Below are positions 32,673 to 40,889 of a stretch of 64,000 nucleotides of DNA, piece by piece. A model generated the notes under the pieces. The model ran no database searches. It was not told the DNA's origin and saw nothing but the letters and a program-made list of their open reading frames with translations. Made by a program: the position numbers and the translations under genes. The DNA comes from Chryseobacterium bernardetii (GTDB lineage Bacteria > Bacteroidota > Bacteroidia > Flavobacteriales > Weeksellaceae), in assembly GCF_003815975.1 (NCBI RefSeq), contig NZ_CP033932.1, positions 2,585,501-2,649,500 of the forward strand. Reading direction: 5' to 3'. The first letter of the stretch is position 1. The number at the start of each line of letters is the position of its first letter.

Positions 32673-33152
32673 ATGGCTAACAGATGCAACAATAAGGTAA
32701 CATTTAAAGGAAATCAAGCAAGTTTGAATCAAGTATCGGATTTGTTTCGCACAATGATAGATAATGAAAGTAAAGGAAAAATAGGTCAATTACCCGATTT
32801 CATTCAAAGCGAGTACGGATATTTTTCTGAAATCTATAAAGACGAAACAGAAGAATGCTCTTTTCATTATGATACAAGATGGAGTCCAAACATTGAGGTG
32901 TTGTGGACGATTGCAAATCATTTTGATGTCGAATTCGTGTTAAGCTATGAGGAATCGGGATGTATGCTTTTAGGCAAGACCTTTTATGAAAATGAGATTT
33001 TGAAAGATTATTGTTTAAACCAAAGTGACTTTCAAGATTGTAGCTACAATGAGGAAGAAAATAACTATCAGTTTGAGGGCAATATCTATGAGTACAAAGA
33101 TGAAATAATGAAAATCCTTTTAGGAAGGAAAATAGCTTTCGGACAATCTTAA
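32673..33152 (+). CDS. YubB/Api92-like ferredoxin-fold protein
   Basis: This 159-residue protein starts with ANRCNNKVTFKGNQASLNQV, the N-CxNxVxF.G pattern of the Api92/YubB ferredoxin-like family, and continues with HYDTRWSPNIEVLWTIANHF and SYEESGC. Relatives occur in phage and in plasmid leading regions next to ssb and anti-restriction genes; their biochemical role is not established. It is followed by a terminator-like hairpin. Confidence 0.6.
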   Translation: MANRCNNKVTFKGNQASLNQVSDLFRTMIDNESKGKIGQLPDFIQSEYGYFSEIYKDETEECSFHYDTRWSPNIEVLWTIANHFDVEFVLSYEESGCMLLGKTFYENEILKDYCLNQSDFQDCSYNEEENNYQFEGNIYEYKDEIMKILLGRKIAFGQS

Positions 33153-33163
33153 TAATTAATACA

Positions 33164-33195
33164 AACTACCACTTTCGATAGTGGTAGTTTTTTAT
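33164..33195 (+). terminator. Terminator-like hairpin within the ssb-PRTRC operon
   Basis: AACTACCAC (33164-33172) and GTGGTAGTT (33181-33189) pair perfectly with an 8-nt loop, followed by TTTTTTAT. May end or attenuate the ssb transcript before the PRTRC genes. Confidence 0.8.
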
Positions 33196-33208
33196 AACAA
33201 ATAAAAAA

Positions 33209-33640
33209 ATGAAAAAATCAATCAAACCAACCGAATATTTATTAATAAAAGCAAAGAGCGAATGGGACGACTGTGATTTTGCAATTATACATATCTCCGA
33301 AGAATGGAAAAAAATCCAAAAGAATAGATTGAAAGTTGTGAAAATTGTTGAAAATGATTCCGATTTGAAATGGCTCAACTATGAAGATGTCAATGTTGAG
33401 TTTTTCAAATTCTCTAAAGAAAACTACCCTCAAATTGAAGAATGGCTTTCGGAGAAAAATCAATTTTTCGTCGTATTGGAAAAAGATGATTTGAAACAAC
33501 TTTTACAGCCCGAACACGATTTGCACAACCATCAAATGCAAGTCTTTAGAAGTGGAAATGCCATCTACAACGCATTCGGAAAACACACAAGTGAAGAATT
33601 TTTCACAGAACAATTTTCATTGGTGGAACTCATAAAATAA
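33209..33640 (+). CDS. Unknown protein preceding PRTRC genes
   Basis: A 143-residue protein with an N-terminal KSIKPTEYLLIKAKSEWDDC segment and alternating acidic/aromatic blocks (EEWLSEKNQFFVVLEKDDLK), ending FFTEQFSLVELIK. Soluble, no recognised family. It lies 33 bp before the PRTRC E gene. The proteins around it suggest the same leading-region role. Confidence 0.6.
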   Translation: MKKSIKPTEYLLIKAKSEWDDCDFAIIHISEEWKKIQKNRLKVVKIVENDSDLKWLNYEDVNVEFFKFSKENYPQIEEWLSEKNQFFVVLEKDDLKQLLQPEHDLHNHQMQVFRSGNAIYNAFGKHTSEEFFTEQFSLVELIK

Positions 33641-33673
33641 ATTAAAGAATCAAAATCACAAATCATAACAATT

Positions 33674-34225
33674 ATGCAGACCAATTTTTTCAGACATATC
33701 GCAAAAATGGACTTAACGGGAGATTTGCAAATCACACTTCGTCCGACGACTGAAAATTGCTTTGTTCTTTCCATACTGCTCAACAATGAGCGGTGTGGAG
33801 ACGAAGCAAGGAAATTAATTCCACCTCTTAATCTTCGTGGAACGGCGGAGGAACTTGATAACGGTTTTTTTGAACAAATAACGACACCATTGCAAACCGC
33901 TTCGGGATTGATGGTGGATATGGAGGCTTTTATGAAGCAACTTGAAGAAGTCAAAAAGAAATCGGCAATGGAAAAAGAAAAGAGTGACAAGGATAAAAAG
34001 GAAAAAGATGCTAAAGAGAAAAAGTATAAAGAAGCATTGCAAAAAGCCGAAGAACTTGAAAAGGAGGGGAAATATAAAGATGCTTGGACAGCACTTCCAA
34101 AAGCTTCTGAGTATCCCGACTTCGCAGAAATCATACGCAGTAAACAAGACGAATACTCAAAACATCTCGCCCCAAATCTTTTTACCGAAGCTAGCGACGA
34201 AAATGTGCCAATTGAAACTATCTAA
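33674..34225 (+). CDS. PRTRC system protein E
   Basis: This 183-residue protein has an N-terminal block NCFVLSILLNNERCGDEARK and LIPPLNLRGTAEELDNGFFE typical of PRTRC E, then a long Lys/Glu-rich coiled segment (about residues 85-125) and a C-terminal helical tail. Protein E is a constant member of the ParB-related, ThiF-related cassette, but its own biochemical role is unknown. It is followed 17 bp later by the ubiquitin-like protein C. Confidence 0.85.
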   Translation: MQTNFFRHIAKMDLTGDLQITLRPTTENCFVLSILLNNERCGDEARKLIPPLNLRGTAEELDNGFFEQITTPLQTASGLMVDMEAFMKQLEEVKKKSAMEKEKSDKDKKEKDAKEKKYKEALQKAEELEKEGKYKDAWTALPKASEYPDFAEIIRSKQDEYSKHLAPNLFTEASDENVPIETI

Positions 34226-34242
34226 CCTAAAAAATTTTAAAA

Positions 34243-34461
34243 ATGTTACTTGCAACACTATTAGAAAGAGTTTTTGTTTTGAAAGACAATGGACACGAAA
34301 TAAAACTTACAGACCCCGAACCTAAATGGAGTGTAGAAGCTGTGATGAATTTTTACGCCAATACTTACCCAATATTAACCACTGCAAAAGTTTCAGCACC
34401 GCAGATTAAAGATGATACTATACAGTACAAATTTGAAAGTGTAATGGGGACTAAGGGATAG
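34243..34461 (+). CDS. PRTRC system protein C (prokaryotic ubiquitin-like)
   Basis: A 72-residue protein that is the small member of the PRTRC cassette: LLERVFVLKDNGHEIKLTDP, then EPKWSVEAVMNFYANTYPIL and VSAPQIKDDTIQYKFESVMG. Protein C is assigned to the beta-grasp, prokaryotic-ubiquitin fold. Its natural end here is GTKG, a C-terminal glycine as needed for activation by an E1-like enzyme. An E2-like and an E1-like protein follow. Conjugation has not been shown; this is inference from the fold and gene set. Confidence 0.85.
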   Translation: MLLATLLERVFVLKDNGHEIKLTDPEPKWSVEAVMNFYANTYPILTTAKVSAPQIKDDTIQYKFESVMGTKG

Positions 34462-34538
34462 ATAAATATTGCTACTTGTTAAGAGCAAATTAATTTAAAG
34501 CCAGTCCTCCTTTTTCAGCAACCAACAACAAAATAAAA

Positions 34539-35702
34539 ATGAATGCAACAAAGAAAAATTATATCGGGAAAAATAAAGTTGCCCGAAGAAAGACAACAAG
34601 AAAAGTTACATCAACAATTGGGCAGGTTCGCTCATTGGCTTCAAAAACCAAAGACCTTGAACGAAATTCGGAAAGACAGACAGAAATCTGTACCAATAAC
34701 AATGCTTCCAATGGTTTTCTAAGATGTAAGTTTCTTCCTAAACAAGAAGAAGTATCACATTTTCAAGATAGCAAGAAAATACTTAACACAGAAAGGGACT
34801 TTTATAAGTCCCTTTCTAAATTTTCCAAACAGTATGGAGTAGAGCCAATGCAAACCAAAGACTTTGGTTTTCCATATAATTTGGCTTTGGCAATATGGGA
34901 TATTGAAACGAAAATGAAACAGGCTAATGCAGATTGGAATCAATTCAAACTCATACGAACTAACGAAAAGTTTCATTTTGCAAAAGAAGAACAGTTCTGC
35001 ACTAATACATCACTACATTTTATTCCAGTTGTGCCACTTTTTAAAATGCTTCACGACAAAAATTATAAAAAGAATGCCCAACTTCTACTTTCTGTTTTTA
35101 GCTATCTCTATCATATTGCCAACGTTCCGTATTACAGACAACAGGATAGTTATCTCTATTGGATATACGAAATGCACGAAGAGTGGATGGAACAGGAAGA
35201 GGAGGAAGCAAGAGAGGATTCACAGAATTATTGGCGAGAATTTAAAATGTCCAAGAATATAGGTGACAAAATTGAAAAAAAATTATTCAATCTAAAAAAT
35301 TTGGATTTTTTTGAACAGCGTTTGAATTGTTTTAAAATCCAAAATGAATTTGACATCATTTGCCACAAAGTTGCTTTCGAAGCTTTTGCTCTTTATTCAG
35401 AATATCCAAATACAACAATTTTCAGAAATAAACCATCATCTGAAGAAAACCCATACGATGACGATTATTCCAATAAAGCTATATCAATGGATATGTACAT
35501 TTCATTTGTAGCTAATACCAAAGGCTGTTTGTACAATAATATTGAAGATAGCATTAATGCGGAGTTCAATGAATACGGAAGCATTGAAGAGCCAACTATT
35601 TACCTACCTATTAATGGAACAGAAATTCCAAAAGCGGATTTTGATTTTGAAAATCGATTATTCACTTTAATGGAAGAATTACATCAAGTGTTAACCTATT
35701 AA
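34539..35702 (+). CDS. PRTRC-cassette large protein, probably F-like
   Basis: This 387-residue protein lies between PRTRC C and B, the place of protein F in other cassettes. A basic N-terminus (about 1-60) precedes a helical region with NLALAIWDIETKMKQANADW and the acidic stretch EEWMEQEEEEAREDSQNYWR. No catalytic motif is visible. The resemblance to protein F is by position and general character, so the label is tentative; a substrate-recognition or scaffold role is possible. Confidence 0.5.
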   Translation: MNATKKNYIGKNKVARRKTTRKVTSTIGQVRSLASKTKDLERNSERQTEICTNNNASNGFLRCKFLPKQEEVSHFQDSKKILNTERDFYKSLSKFSKQYGVEPMQTKDFGFPYNLALAIWDIETKMKQANADWNQFKLIRTNEKFHFAKEEQFCTNTSLHFIPVVPLFKMLHDKNYKKNAQLLLSVFSYLYHIANVPYYRQQDSYLYWIYEMHEEWMEQEEEEAREDSQNYWREFKMSKNIGDKIEKKLFNLKNLDFFEQRLNCFKIQNEFDIICHKVAFEAFALYSEYPNTTIFRNKPSSEENPYDDDYSNKAISMDMYISFVANTKGCLYNNIEDSINAEFNEYGSIEEPTIYLPINGTEIPKADFDFENRLFTLMEELHQVLTY

Positions 35703-35711
35703 AAAATTAGA

Positions 35712-36434
35712 ATGAATAATGTAATTGATACCAATAAATATTTAGGAATGCTGTACGAACCAAAATCTGCATTGGTTTTTTACGAGTCCTTATATAAAAA
35801 TGAAATGTATGTTGAACACTTTGATATGGACAGAAATGGAAATCCAATCAATGCACATCCGTTAACTGTAAACGAAGCAAAAACGTTAGCAAAATCTTTA
35901 GTCATTGATAAAGAAATCGAGAAAGCCTTTTTAAAGTCTAAAGGAATCTTAGCCAATAACATTTTGCATATTAACCCAAGCCAAAAAGGTTCAGTGATTT
36001 GGTACACCAAAGCACAAGAACGACAAATGTATTTTGTGAAAAATCTGGAAATACCCAGCGGAAAAGCAAAAGTTCCTGCTATGCTTTGGATTGCGGATAA
36101 AGAAAACCTTTCTGTTTTTGCATTATCAAACGATAAAAGACCAACAGAAAACACAACATTACATTACGCTCCATTCTTCAATGTTTATAACGATGGTGAT
36201 GTTTGTATGGGAAATGTCGATATAAAAATTCAAAATTCAACTTCGGTAGAGGAATTTATAGAACAATGGGAGAGCTATTTTTTCAATTCTTATTTCAGCC
36301 ATTTGGTAGGAGGTCATAATCCTATTGATGGGAACTTAGTAAACCTTTGGAAGAAATTGCTCAAATCAAATGAAGCGTTTCCCAATGAAATATTAAAAAA
36401 GAACAACAAAACCCTTAAAAATTTATTGCGATGA
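35712..36434 (+). CDS. PRTRC system protein B (E2-like)
   Basis: A 240-residue protein of the PRTRC B/prokaryotic E2 family D type. Its central block HYAPFFNVYNDGDVCMGNV (His151, Pro154, Asn157, Cys165) strikingly resembles the HPN...G.VC active site of ubiquitin-conjugating enzymes, with Cys165 as the candidate thioester residue. It overlaps the ThiF gene by 4 bp (ATGA), so the E2- and E1-like proteins are coexpressed. Catalysis is inferred, not shown. Confidence 0.85.
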   Translation: MNNVIDTNKYLGMLYEPKSALVFYESLYKNEMYVEHFDMDRNGNPINAHPLTVNEAKTLAKSLVIDKEIEKAFLKSKGILANNILHINPSQKGSVIWYTKAQERQMYFVKNLEIPSGKAKVPAMLWIADKENLSVFALSNDKRPTENTTLHYAPFFNVYNDGDVCMGNVDIKIQNSTSVEEFIEQWESYFFNSYFSHLVGGHNPIDGNLVNLWKKLLKSNEAFPNEILKKNNKTLKNLLR

Positions 36435-37234
36435 TTACAACAAAACCAACCGTTCATTTTGTGGACAATTCTTTGCTTAGTCCAACGAATCCGATTTCAG
36501 TTAATCTTATCGGTGGTGGGGGAACAGGTTCAAAAGTCTTGACCGCTTTAATGGAAATGAATCACAGTCTTATTGAATTAGGACACGCAGGATTACAAGT
36601 TCGTCTTTGGGACGATGATATTATCACAAGTGCCAATATAGGAAGACAACGGTTTGCGGAATGTGAAAGAGGATTGTATAAATCCGTTGCATTAATCAAC
36701 CGTATCAATCGATGGGCAGGAACCAATTGGAAAGCCGAAACCCAAAAGTTTGAAAAAGATAGTTTCGGCAGATTTTCAGTAGATGCTAAAGCAACGATTA
36801 CGATGACCTGCGTAGATAATGTACAGGCAAGGTTTGGTGTTGCAGAAATTTTAAAAGAGAAAGATGATTACAAAAGTTTTAGCAATCAACCGAAGTATTG
36901 GATTGACTTTGGGAATGGTAAACATACAGGTCAGGTCTTGTTATCTACTGTAGGAAATTTAGGACAACCCAAATCCGAGAAATATGAAACAAGAGGTCAT
37001 CTTCCATTTATTACTGAGGAATTTGGAGACCTGCTAAAACAATCCGAAACAGAAGATGATACACCAAGTTGCAGTCTCGCGGAAGCATTGGCAAAGCAAG
37101 ATTTATTTATCAATTCAACTTTGGCTCAAATGGGATGTTCGCTTTTGTGGAATTTGTTCTGTGATGGATTAACTGAGAACAGAGGTTTTTTTCTTAATCT
37201 AAAGAACTTCCATTCTCAAGCGATTAAATTGTAG
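36431..37234 (+). CDS. PRTRC system ThiF-family protein (E1-like)
   Basis: A 267-residue protein with a Rossmann nucleotide-binding loop VNLIGGGGTGSKVLTALMEM (glycines 28-33), the adenylation motif LWDDDIITSANIGRQ, the MTCVDNVQARF block, and a Cys near DDTPSCSLAEALAKQDLFIN. This is the E1-like adenylating core of the ThiF/UBA superfamily without extra domains. It is the last gene of the operon and precedes repeat B. It is expected to activate the C-terminal glycine of protein C. No JAB peptidase (protein A) is present. Confidence 0.9.
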   Translation: MITTKPTVHFVDNSLLSPTNPISVNLIGGGGTGSKVLTALMEMNHSLIELGHAGLQVRLWDDDIITSANIGRQRFAECERGLYKSVALINRINRWAGTNWKAETQKFEKDSFGRFSVDAKATITMTCVDNVQARFGVAEILKEKDDYKSFSNQPKYWIDFGNGKHTGQVLLSTVGNLGQPKSEKYETRGHLPFITEEFGDLLKQSETEDDTPSCSLAEALAKQDLFINSTLAQMGCSLLWNLFCDGLTENRGFFLNLKNFHSQAIKL

Positions 37235-37247
37235 ATTTTGCTGTCCG

Positions 37248-37382
37248 ATGAAAGTCGGGCGGCAAAAATGCAATTCCTCCCTTGGGGTCGGAAACGCATT
37301 TTTGCAAAATAAGAAGCAACCCCATTTCAAAAACATCTCCGTGCGTGAACTTTGGATGTTTTTGAAAAAAAGTTGCGGAGTA
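37248..37382 (+). repeat. Repeat B, copy 1 (after the PRTRC operon)
   Basis: Hairpin 1: GCAAAAATGC (37262-37271) with GCATTTTTGC (37296-37305). Hairpin 2: CAAAAACATC (37328-37337) with GATGTTTTTG (37355-37364), nested inside GCAAC/GTTGC. Similar sequence and the same first hairpin recur at 39290-39410, again right after an operon. Confidence 0.7.
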
Positions 37383-37439
37383 TTTTATTTTTTTGAATTA
37401 TTAAAATCAAGTAGATTCAAAAAATCTTGTTCAGTCATC

Positions 37440-37979
37440 TTAGTTCCAAACAACTTTTAAATCTTTAAATTCTAAGTTTGTTTTAGTTTTCTCAAACGTA
37501 TTTCTCTCTGGCTGTGAGGTAGTTTTGAATTTAAATATTTTGATAAATAAGGGTTCACCTTGTATATCTTTAAATGAAAAATTTAGTTTCAAAGGAACAT
37601 TTTTGGCCAATTCAGGAAAGGTTTTGCTGGATTTATACAAGTCAATTTTGTGTTCATTACCTTCAATATCTACAATACTAATATCTTCGATTGTCATTTT
37701 TTTATTCTCATCCTTGGACTCAATAATGAAACTTATTTCAATGTTTTTCCCAGCTCTATTACCTGTAACTTTTGTGATTCTATAAGAAGAATTTTCTGTT
37801 TCTGTTTCGAGAATTGGCTTATTGATGTCAAGCACTTTTTTTAGATAATCGTTTTCAGAAGTCAAAACTTTATTGGTTGATTGCAAAGCTTCGTTTTCTT
37901 TTTTTATAGCTTCACAGTTTGTTTGGCCAAATCCTGATATTGCAATTGAAAGTACTGATAAAGTAATTAGTTTTTTCAT
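37440..37979 (-). CDS. Secreted protein of unknown function
   Basis: A 179-residue protein with a signal peptide ending SGFGQ, a short coiled-coil region (EAIKKENEALQSTNKVLTSE) and a beta-rich domain (GNRAGKNIEISFIIESKDEN) resembling FxLYD-type or DUF4352-like exported domains. It is the only minus-strand gene between the two A/B-delimited operons, so it looks like cargo inserted between modules. Function unknown. Confidence 0.65.
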   Translation of the reverse strand: MKKLITLSVLSIAISGFGQTNCEAIKKENEALQSTNKVLTSENDYLKKVLDINKPILETETENSSYRITKVTGNRAGKNIEISFIIESKDENKKMTIEDISIVDIEGNEHKIDLYKSSKTFPELAKNVPLKLNFSFKDIQGEPLFIKIFKFKTTSQPERNTFEKTKTNLEFKDLKVVWN

Positions 37980-38134
37980 AAACCCTCTTTAATAATGTGT
38001 TTGTTTGATATTCAAATATACGATTATTGATTTCTATTTCCTGTTTTACAATTGAAAAAAGGTTCTAATTCTTATGCTTTTTTTCTGACTACATAGGTTG
38101 TTTTCAGTTTGCAAAAATATAAATCCTGTTTCTG
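37980..38134. other. Intergenic region upstream of the minus-strand secreted protein
   Basis: Divergent space between the secreted-protein gene and repeat A copy 2; no gene seen. Its promoter is presumably here but could not be resolved. Confidence 0.35.
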
Positions 38135-38231
38135 CTCAAAAAAATCTTTTTGGGTTTCTAAAAAAATCTTTCCACTTCGCTTCAATAATTTGTTCAGACA
38201 CTCCTAAATCCTTCGGACAAAAAGATTTCGA
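38135..38231 (+). repeat. Repeat A, copy 2 (leader of the DUF6876 operon)
   Basis: Nearly identical to 31641-31738, with the same inverted ends AAATCTTTTTG (38142-38152) and CAAAAAGATTT (38218-38228). It lies about 160 bp before the DUF6876 gene, as copy 1 lies before ssb. Confidence 0.8.
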
Positions 38232-38392
38232 AGCCTTCATTTCATTCTTCCATTTCGGTTTTGACTGAAACTGGATTTCTATCGTCAAAAAGCAATGAAA
38301 AACAACTCAATAGTCAGAAAAAATTAAAGCACAGCAATCTGTGACTTTTCCAAAAAATAAAACAAAATACAAACATTTTTAAAATTTCAATT

Positions 38393-38752
38393 ATGAAAAA
38401 TCCAAACATTTCAGCCAATGATTTTTATGACAATTTTATGGGAACAGAATCTTATTACTCCTATATAGGAAAACTGTTATTAACAGATGGTGTCATAACT
38501 ATAGCTCGGGAAGAATCTTGTTTCTGGTTTCTTGACTGCATCGCATCCTACCAATTTTCAGAAAAATTTCAAAAAGAAGAATTCCAAGTCTGGAAAATCG
38601 AAAGAATTGAAGAGAATAGATTCAACCTTTCTGCGACTGACGGAAATGATAATGTTCTGGCTACACAAGATATTGAGTTTTCTGATTTCTTCTTTAATGA
38701 GTTTACAATCTGGAAAGAAGATAATGTTTTACTCCTACCAAGTGAACATTAA
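38393..38752 (+). CDS. DUF6876-family protein
   Basis: A 119-residue protein with the DUF6876 pattern: FYDNFMGTESYYSYIGKLLL, then CFWFLDCIASYQFSEKFQKE and FQVWKIERIEENRFNLSATD. The function is unknown; relatives sit in Bacteroidetes mobile elements. It is the first gene behind repeat A copy 2. Confidence 0.75.
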   Translation: MKNPNISANDFYDNFMGTESYYSYIGKLLLTDGVITIAREESCFWFLDCIASYQFSEKFQKEEFQVWKIERIEENRFNLSATDGNDNVLATQDIEFSDFFFNEFTIWKEDNVLLLPSEH

Positions 38753-38811
38753 TCACAAAGAACCTCACGATGTACAGGCAATCGTATTTTTTTAACTTAA
38801 AAATTATTACA

Positions 38812-39234
38812 ATGGGAACATATTCAATAATATATCTGAAAAAACCAGAAAATGCTAAAGAGATTAATGAACTTCTTAAAGAAAAATACAACCTAAAATA
38901 TGAAACTTACAATGGAATAGAGTATGGTCTATTCTTTTCGCAAGAGATGTTTGATGAAGATTTACGATATATGAATGAAGAAAAGGAGGGATTTTCTAAT
39001 TTACCACATTTTAAACGCCCTATTTCCAAAGAAACTTACTATTCTCTTATTTTCGGAGCAGGAAATTGTTTTGGAGATATAGGAACTGTCTGCATTAAAA
39101 TCTCAAGTATTTCCGAAAAAGACATAGATACTATTAGGTCTCTTCAGGAATTTTCAAAAACTCCGGAATTTAAAAAGTTGATTAATTTCAGAAAATCTAA
39201 AAATCTTCAAAGATTATTGCAGACTAAAATTTAG
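38812..39234 (+). CDS. Unknown cytosolic protein after DUF6876
   Basis: Read from ATG 38812 (140 residues); a 14-codon extension to 38770 is unlikely because it adds a hydrophobic, unmatched leader. It has MGTYSIIYLKKPENAKEINE, a central GIEYGLFFSQEMFDEDLRYM and a basic end (LINFRKSKNLQRLLQTKI). No family recognised. It is followed by a strong terminator, so the module holds just two genes. Confidence 0.6.
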   Translation: MGTYSIIYLKKPENAKEINELLKEKYNLKYETYNGIEYGLFFSQEMFDEDLRYMNEEKEGFSNLPHFKRPISKETYYSLIFGAGNCFGDIGTVCIKISSISEKDIDTIRSLQEFSKTPEFKKLINFRKSKNLQRLLQTKI

Positions 39235-39247
39235 TTAGTGATTATAA

Positions 39248-39285
39248 AGCCAATTGGAAGTATTTTCCAATTGGCTTTTTTTATA
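39248..39285 (+). terminator. Terminator of the DUF6876 operon
   Basis: AGCCAATTGGA (39248-39258) pairs with TCCAATTGGCT (39266-39276), an 11-bp perfect stem, then a run of Ts. Repeat B copy 2 begins directly after. Confidence 0.9.
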
Positions 39286-39289
39286 AAAG

Positions 39290-39410
39290 ATTCGCAAAAA
39301 TGCATTTCTTCTCTTTGGTCGAAAATACATTTTTGCGAAATATAGAGCAACCATTTTAAAAATATCTCAGGTCAAAACTTACCAATGATTTTGAAAAGAG
39401 TTTATAGATA
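39290..39410 (+). repeat. Repeat B, copy 2 (after the DUF6876 operon)
   Basis: CGCAAAAATGCA (39293-39304) pairs with TACATTTTTGCG (39326-39337). The following GAGCAACC and TTTTGAAAA blocks correspond to those of 37310-37375. It is more diverged than the A copies, and the second hairpin is weaker here. Confidence 0.65.
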
Positions 39411-39467
39411 AATAATTTTAGTGGATGTTTATATGAAACCATCATTAAATTTTAAAGCGGAATTATT

Positions 39468-40559
39468 TTATTCTTCTTCAGCCAACCGTAGTCTTGAACG
39501 CTCCAACCATTCTTTATCAATGTTAATGATGGTGAAAGGAGCTTCAGGATTGTTTCTTTGATTAAATACAAAAATCTTGGAGAAAAAATCCTGTTTTATG
39601 CCAAGTGCTACTGACTTGTTTAGATTAAAGGATTTCCAGTGGCTAAAGATTCGTTTTGGTACATAAAATTCAAAATCTGTCGATTGAGTCCGATTTTGTG
39701 GGTTGTAAACAGTTAGTGTCCAGATGTTAGGATTATCTTCTGTCCAATGTATTTCTGCTTTTAAAGTGTAAAAGATTCCGTAATTATTCTGCCTATTTAA
39801 AATGTTGTCTTCGGTTCTCGTTCGTGAGAATAAAAAAACCATATCACCAGTTTCCAATAATCCTACATAAGAATATCTCAAAACTGTGTTAGAAAAAGTA
39901 ACAATATCCCCAATGATGTTATCATCACTCAAAAAGTTATATGCTCGTCGGTAATTAAAATTCGATAAATCACCATCTCTATCTTTTAAAAAGTTATACA
40001 AGTTTTGAATATCATCTTGATTGAAACTGTCAATAAGCCTTTGAGTAATTCCATTAAAATTATCTATTGTACGTGGACCTAAAAACCAGCTTAGAGATAA
40101 CAAAGGTATTTTGTTATTTGATGCGAATTCTACAGCAGGTTTACTAAAGTCATTCACTGACGCAACGCCTACCTGATACAAAAAACGGGTTCTGGTATCT
40201 ATTGCGTAAGAAGCTCTTCTATTATTTTGCCTTTCTAAGATACTTTCTCTTGTTACAATTTCAAAATCATTCAAATCATTTCTTAAGCCAGCAGCATTCC
40301 TTACAATTGTTAGACTTGTAACTGATCCGTAAGCTTTGCACTCAAAGAGTAATTGAGTTGGATAGGCAAAGGGCATCTGAATTGGAGGATTCATTATGAT
40401 ATCGGCATCGTGTGCAGCTCCTTTGCCATTTATAAAAAATAGCCCTCCTCTTTCAAAAGAAAAAAATTCTTGGGCTTGCACATTGGTGAATCCACAATTT
40501 TTCAATAGCTGTCGAACAATGTACTCTAGTAAAGCTCCTTTAATATTGCCTGCTTTCAT
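39468..40559 (-). CDS. PD-(D/E)XK-like restriction/defence nuclease candidate
   Basis: A 363-residue soluble protein whose N-terminal region fits a PD-(D/E)XK core: GALLEYIVRQLLKNCGF (Glu12), HDADIIMNPP (Asp51/Asp53) and LLFECKAYGS (Glu73, Lys75 as ExK). The rest contains no named domain. Nucleases of this fold in mobile elements usually act in restriction or phage defence. It is the last gene of a three-gene minus operon with two small unknown proteins upstream. Activity is inferred from the motif only. Confidence 0.55.
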   Translation of the reverse strand: MKAGNIKGALLEYIVRQLLKNCGFTNVQAQEFFSFERGGLFFINGKGAAHDADIIMNPPIQMPFAYPTQLLFECKAYGSVTSLTIVRNAAGLRNDLNDFEIVTRESILERQNNRRASYAIDTRTRFLYQVGVASVNDFSKPAVEFASNNKIPLLSLSWFLGPRTIDNFNGITQRLIDSFNQDDIQNLYNFLKDRDGDLSNFNYRRAYNFLSDDNIIGDIVTFSNTVLRYSYVGLLETGDMVFLFSRTRTEDNILNRQNNYGIFYTLKAEIHWTEDNPNIWTLTVYNPQNRTQSTDFEFYVPKRIFSHWKSFNLNKSVALGIKQDFFSKIFVFNQRNNPEAPFTIINIDKEWLERSRLRLAEEE

Positions 40560-40634
40560 TAGAAGATGTTATTAGTTTTAAAATGAAAATCTAAAAGTCA
40601 AATATTCTGTGTTTGCTTATCATTAAATAAGTTA

Positions 40635-40883
40635 TTAACAGAGCTTCCACGCGCTTTCAGAAATTTTGATTACATCAGATTCAGACAAAATGCTGGGCAT
40701 TACACTAACGTCTTGTACCAAAGTACGTGATATTTTTATTCCATAATTATTGTTTAATCTAACCGAGTAATTAAAGTCATCGTTTAAAAAGTGTTCAACA
40801 TACAAACCTAAGTCTGTATTTATTATTCTAGTCTTATTAACTAAATCAATTACTGTGGATGTGTTTTCTGTAGTTTTATGCAT
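40635..40883 (-). CDS. Small protein of the nuclease operon, unknown (1)
   Basis: An 82-residue protein, IDLVNKTRIINTDLGLYVEH followed by FNYSVRLNNNYGIKISRTLV. No signal peptide or membrane segment, no recognised family. Lies 6 bp after the other small gene and 75 bp before the nuclease gene. Confidence 0.5.
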   Translation of the reverse strand: MHKTTENTSTVIDLVNKTRIINTDLGLYVEHFLNDDFNYSVRLNNNYGIKISRTLVQDVSVMPSILSESDVIKISESAWKLC

Positions 40884-40889
40884 ATATTT

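Noticed and set aside
33565..34134. Long minus-strand frame opposite PRTRC protein E
   Set aside because: It mirrors the Lys/Glu-rich PRTRC E gene, giving a Ser/Phe-rich translation; the plus-strand product is clearly a PRTRC protein.
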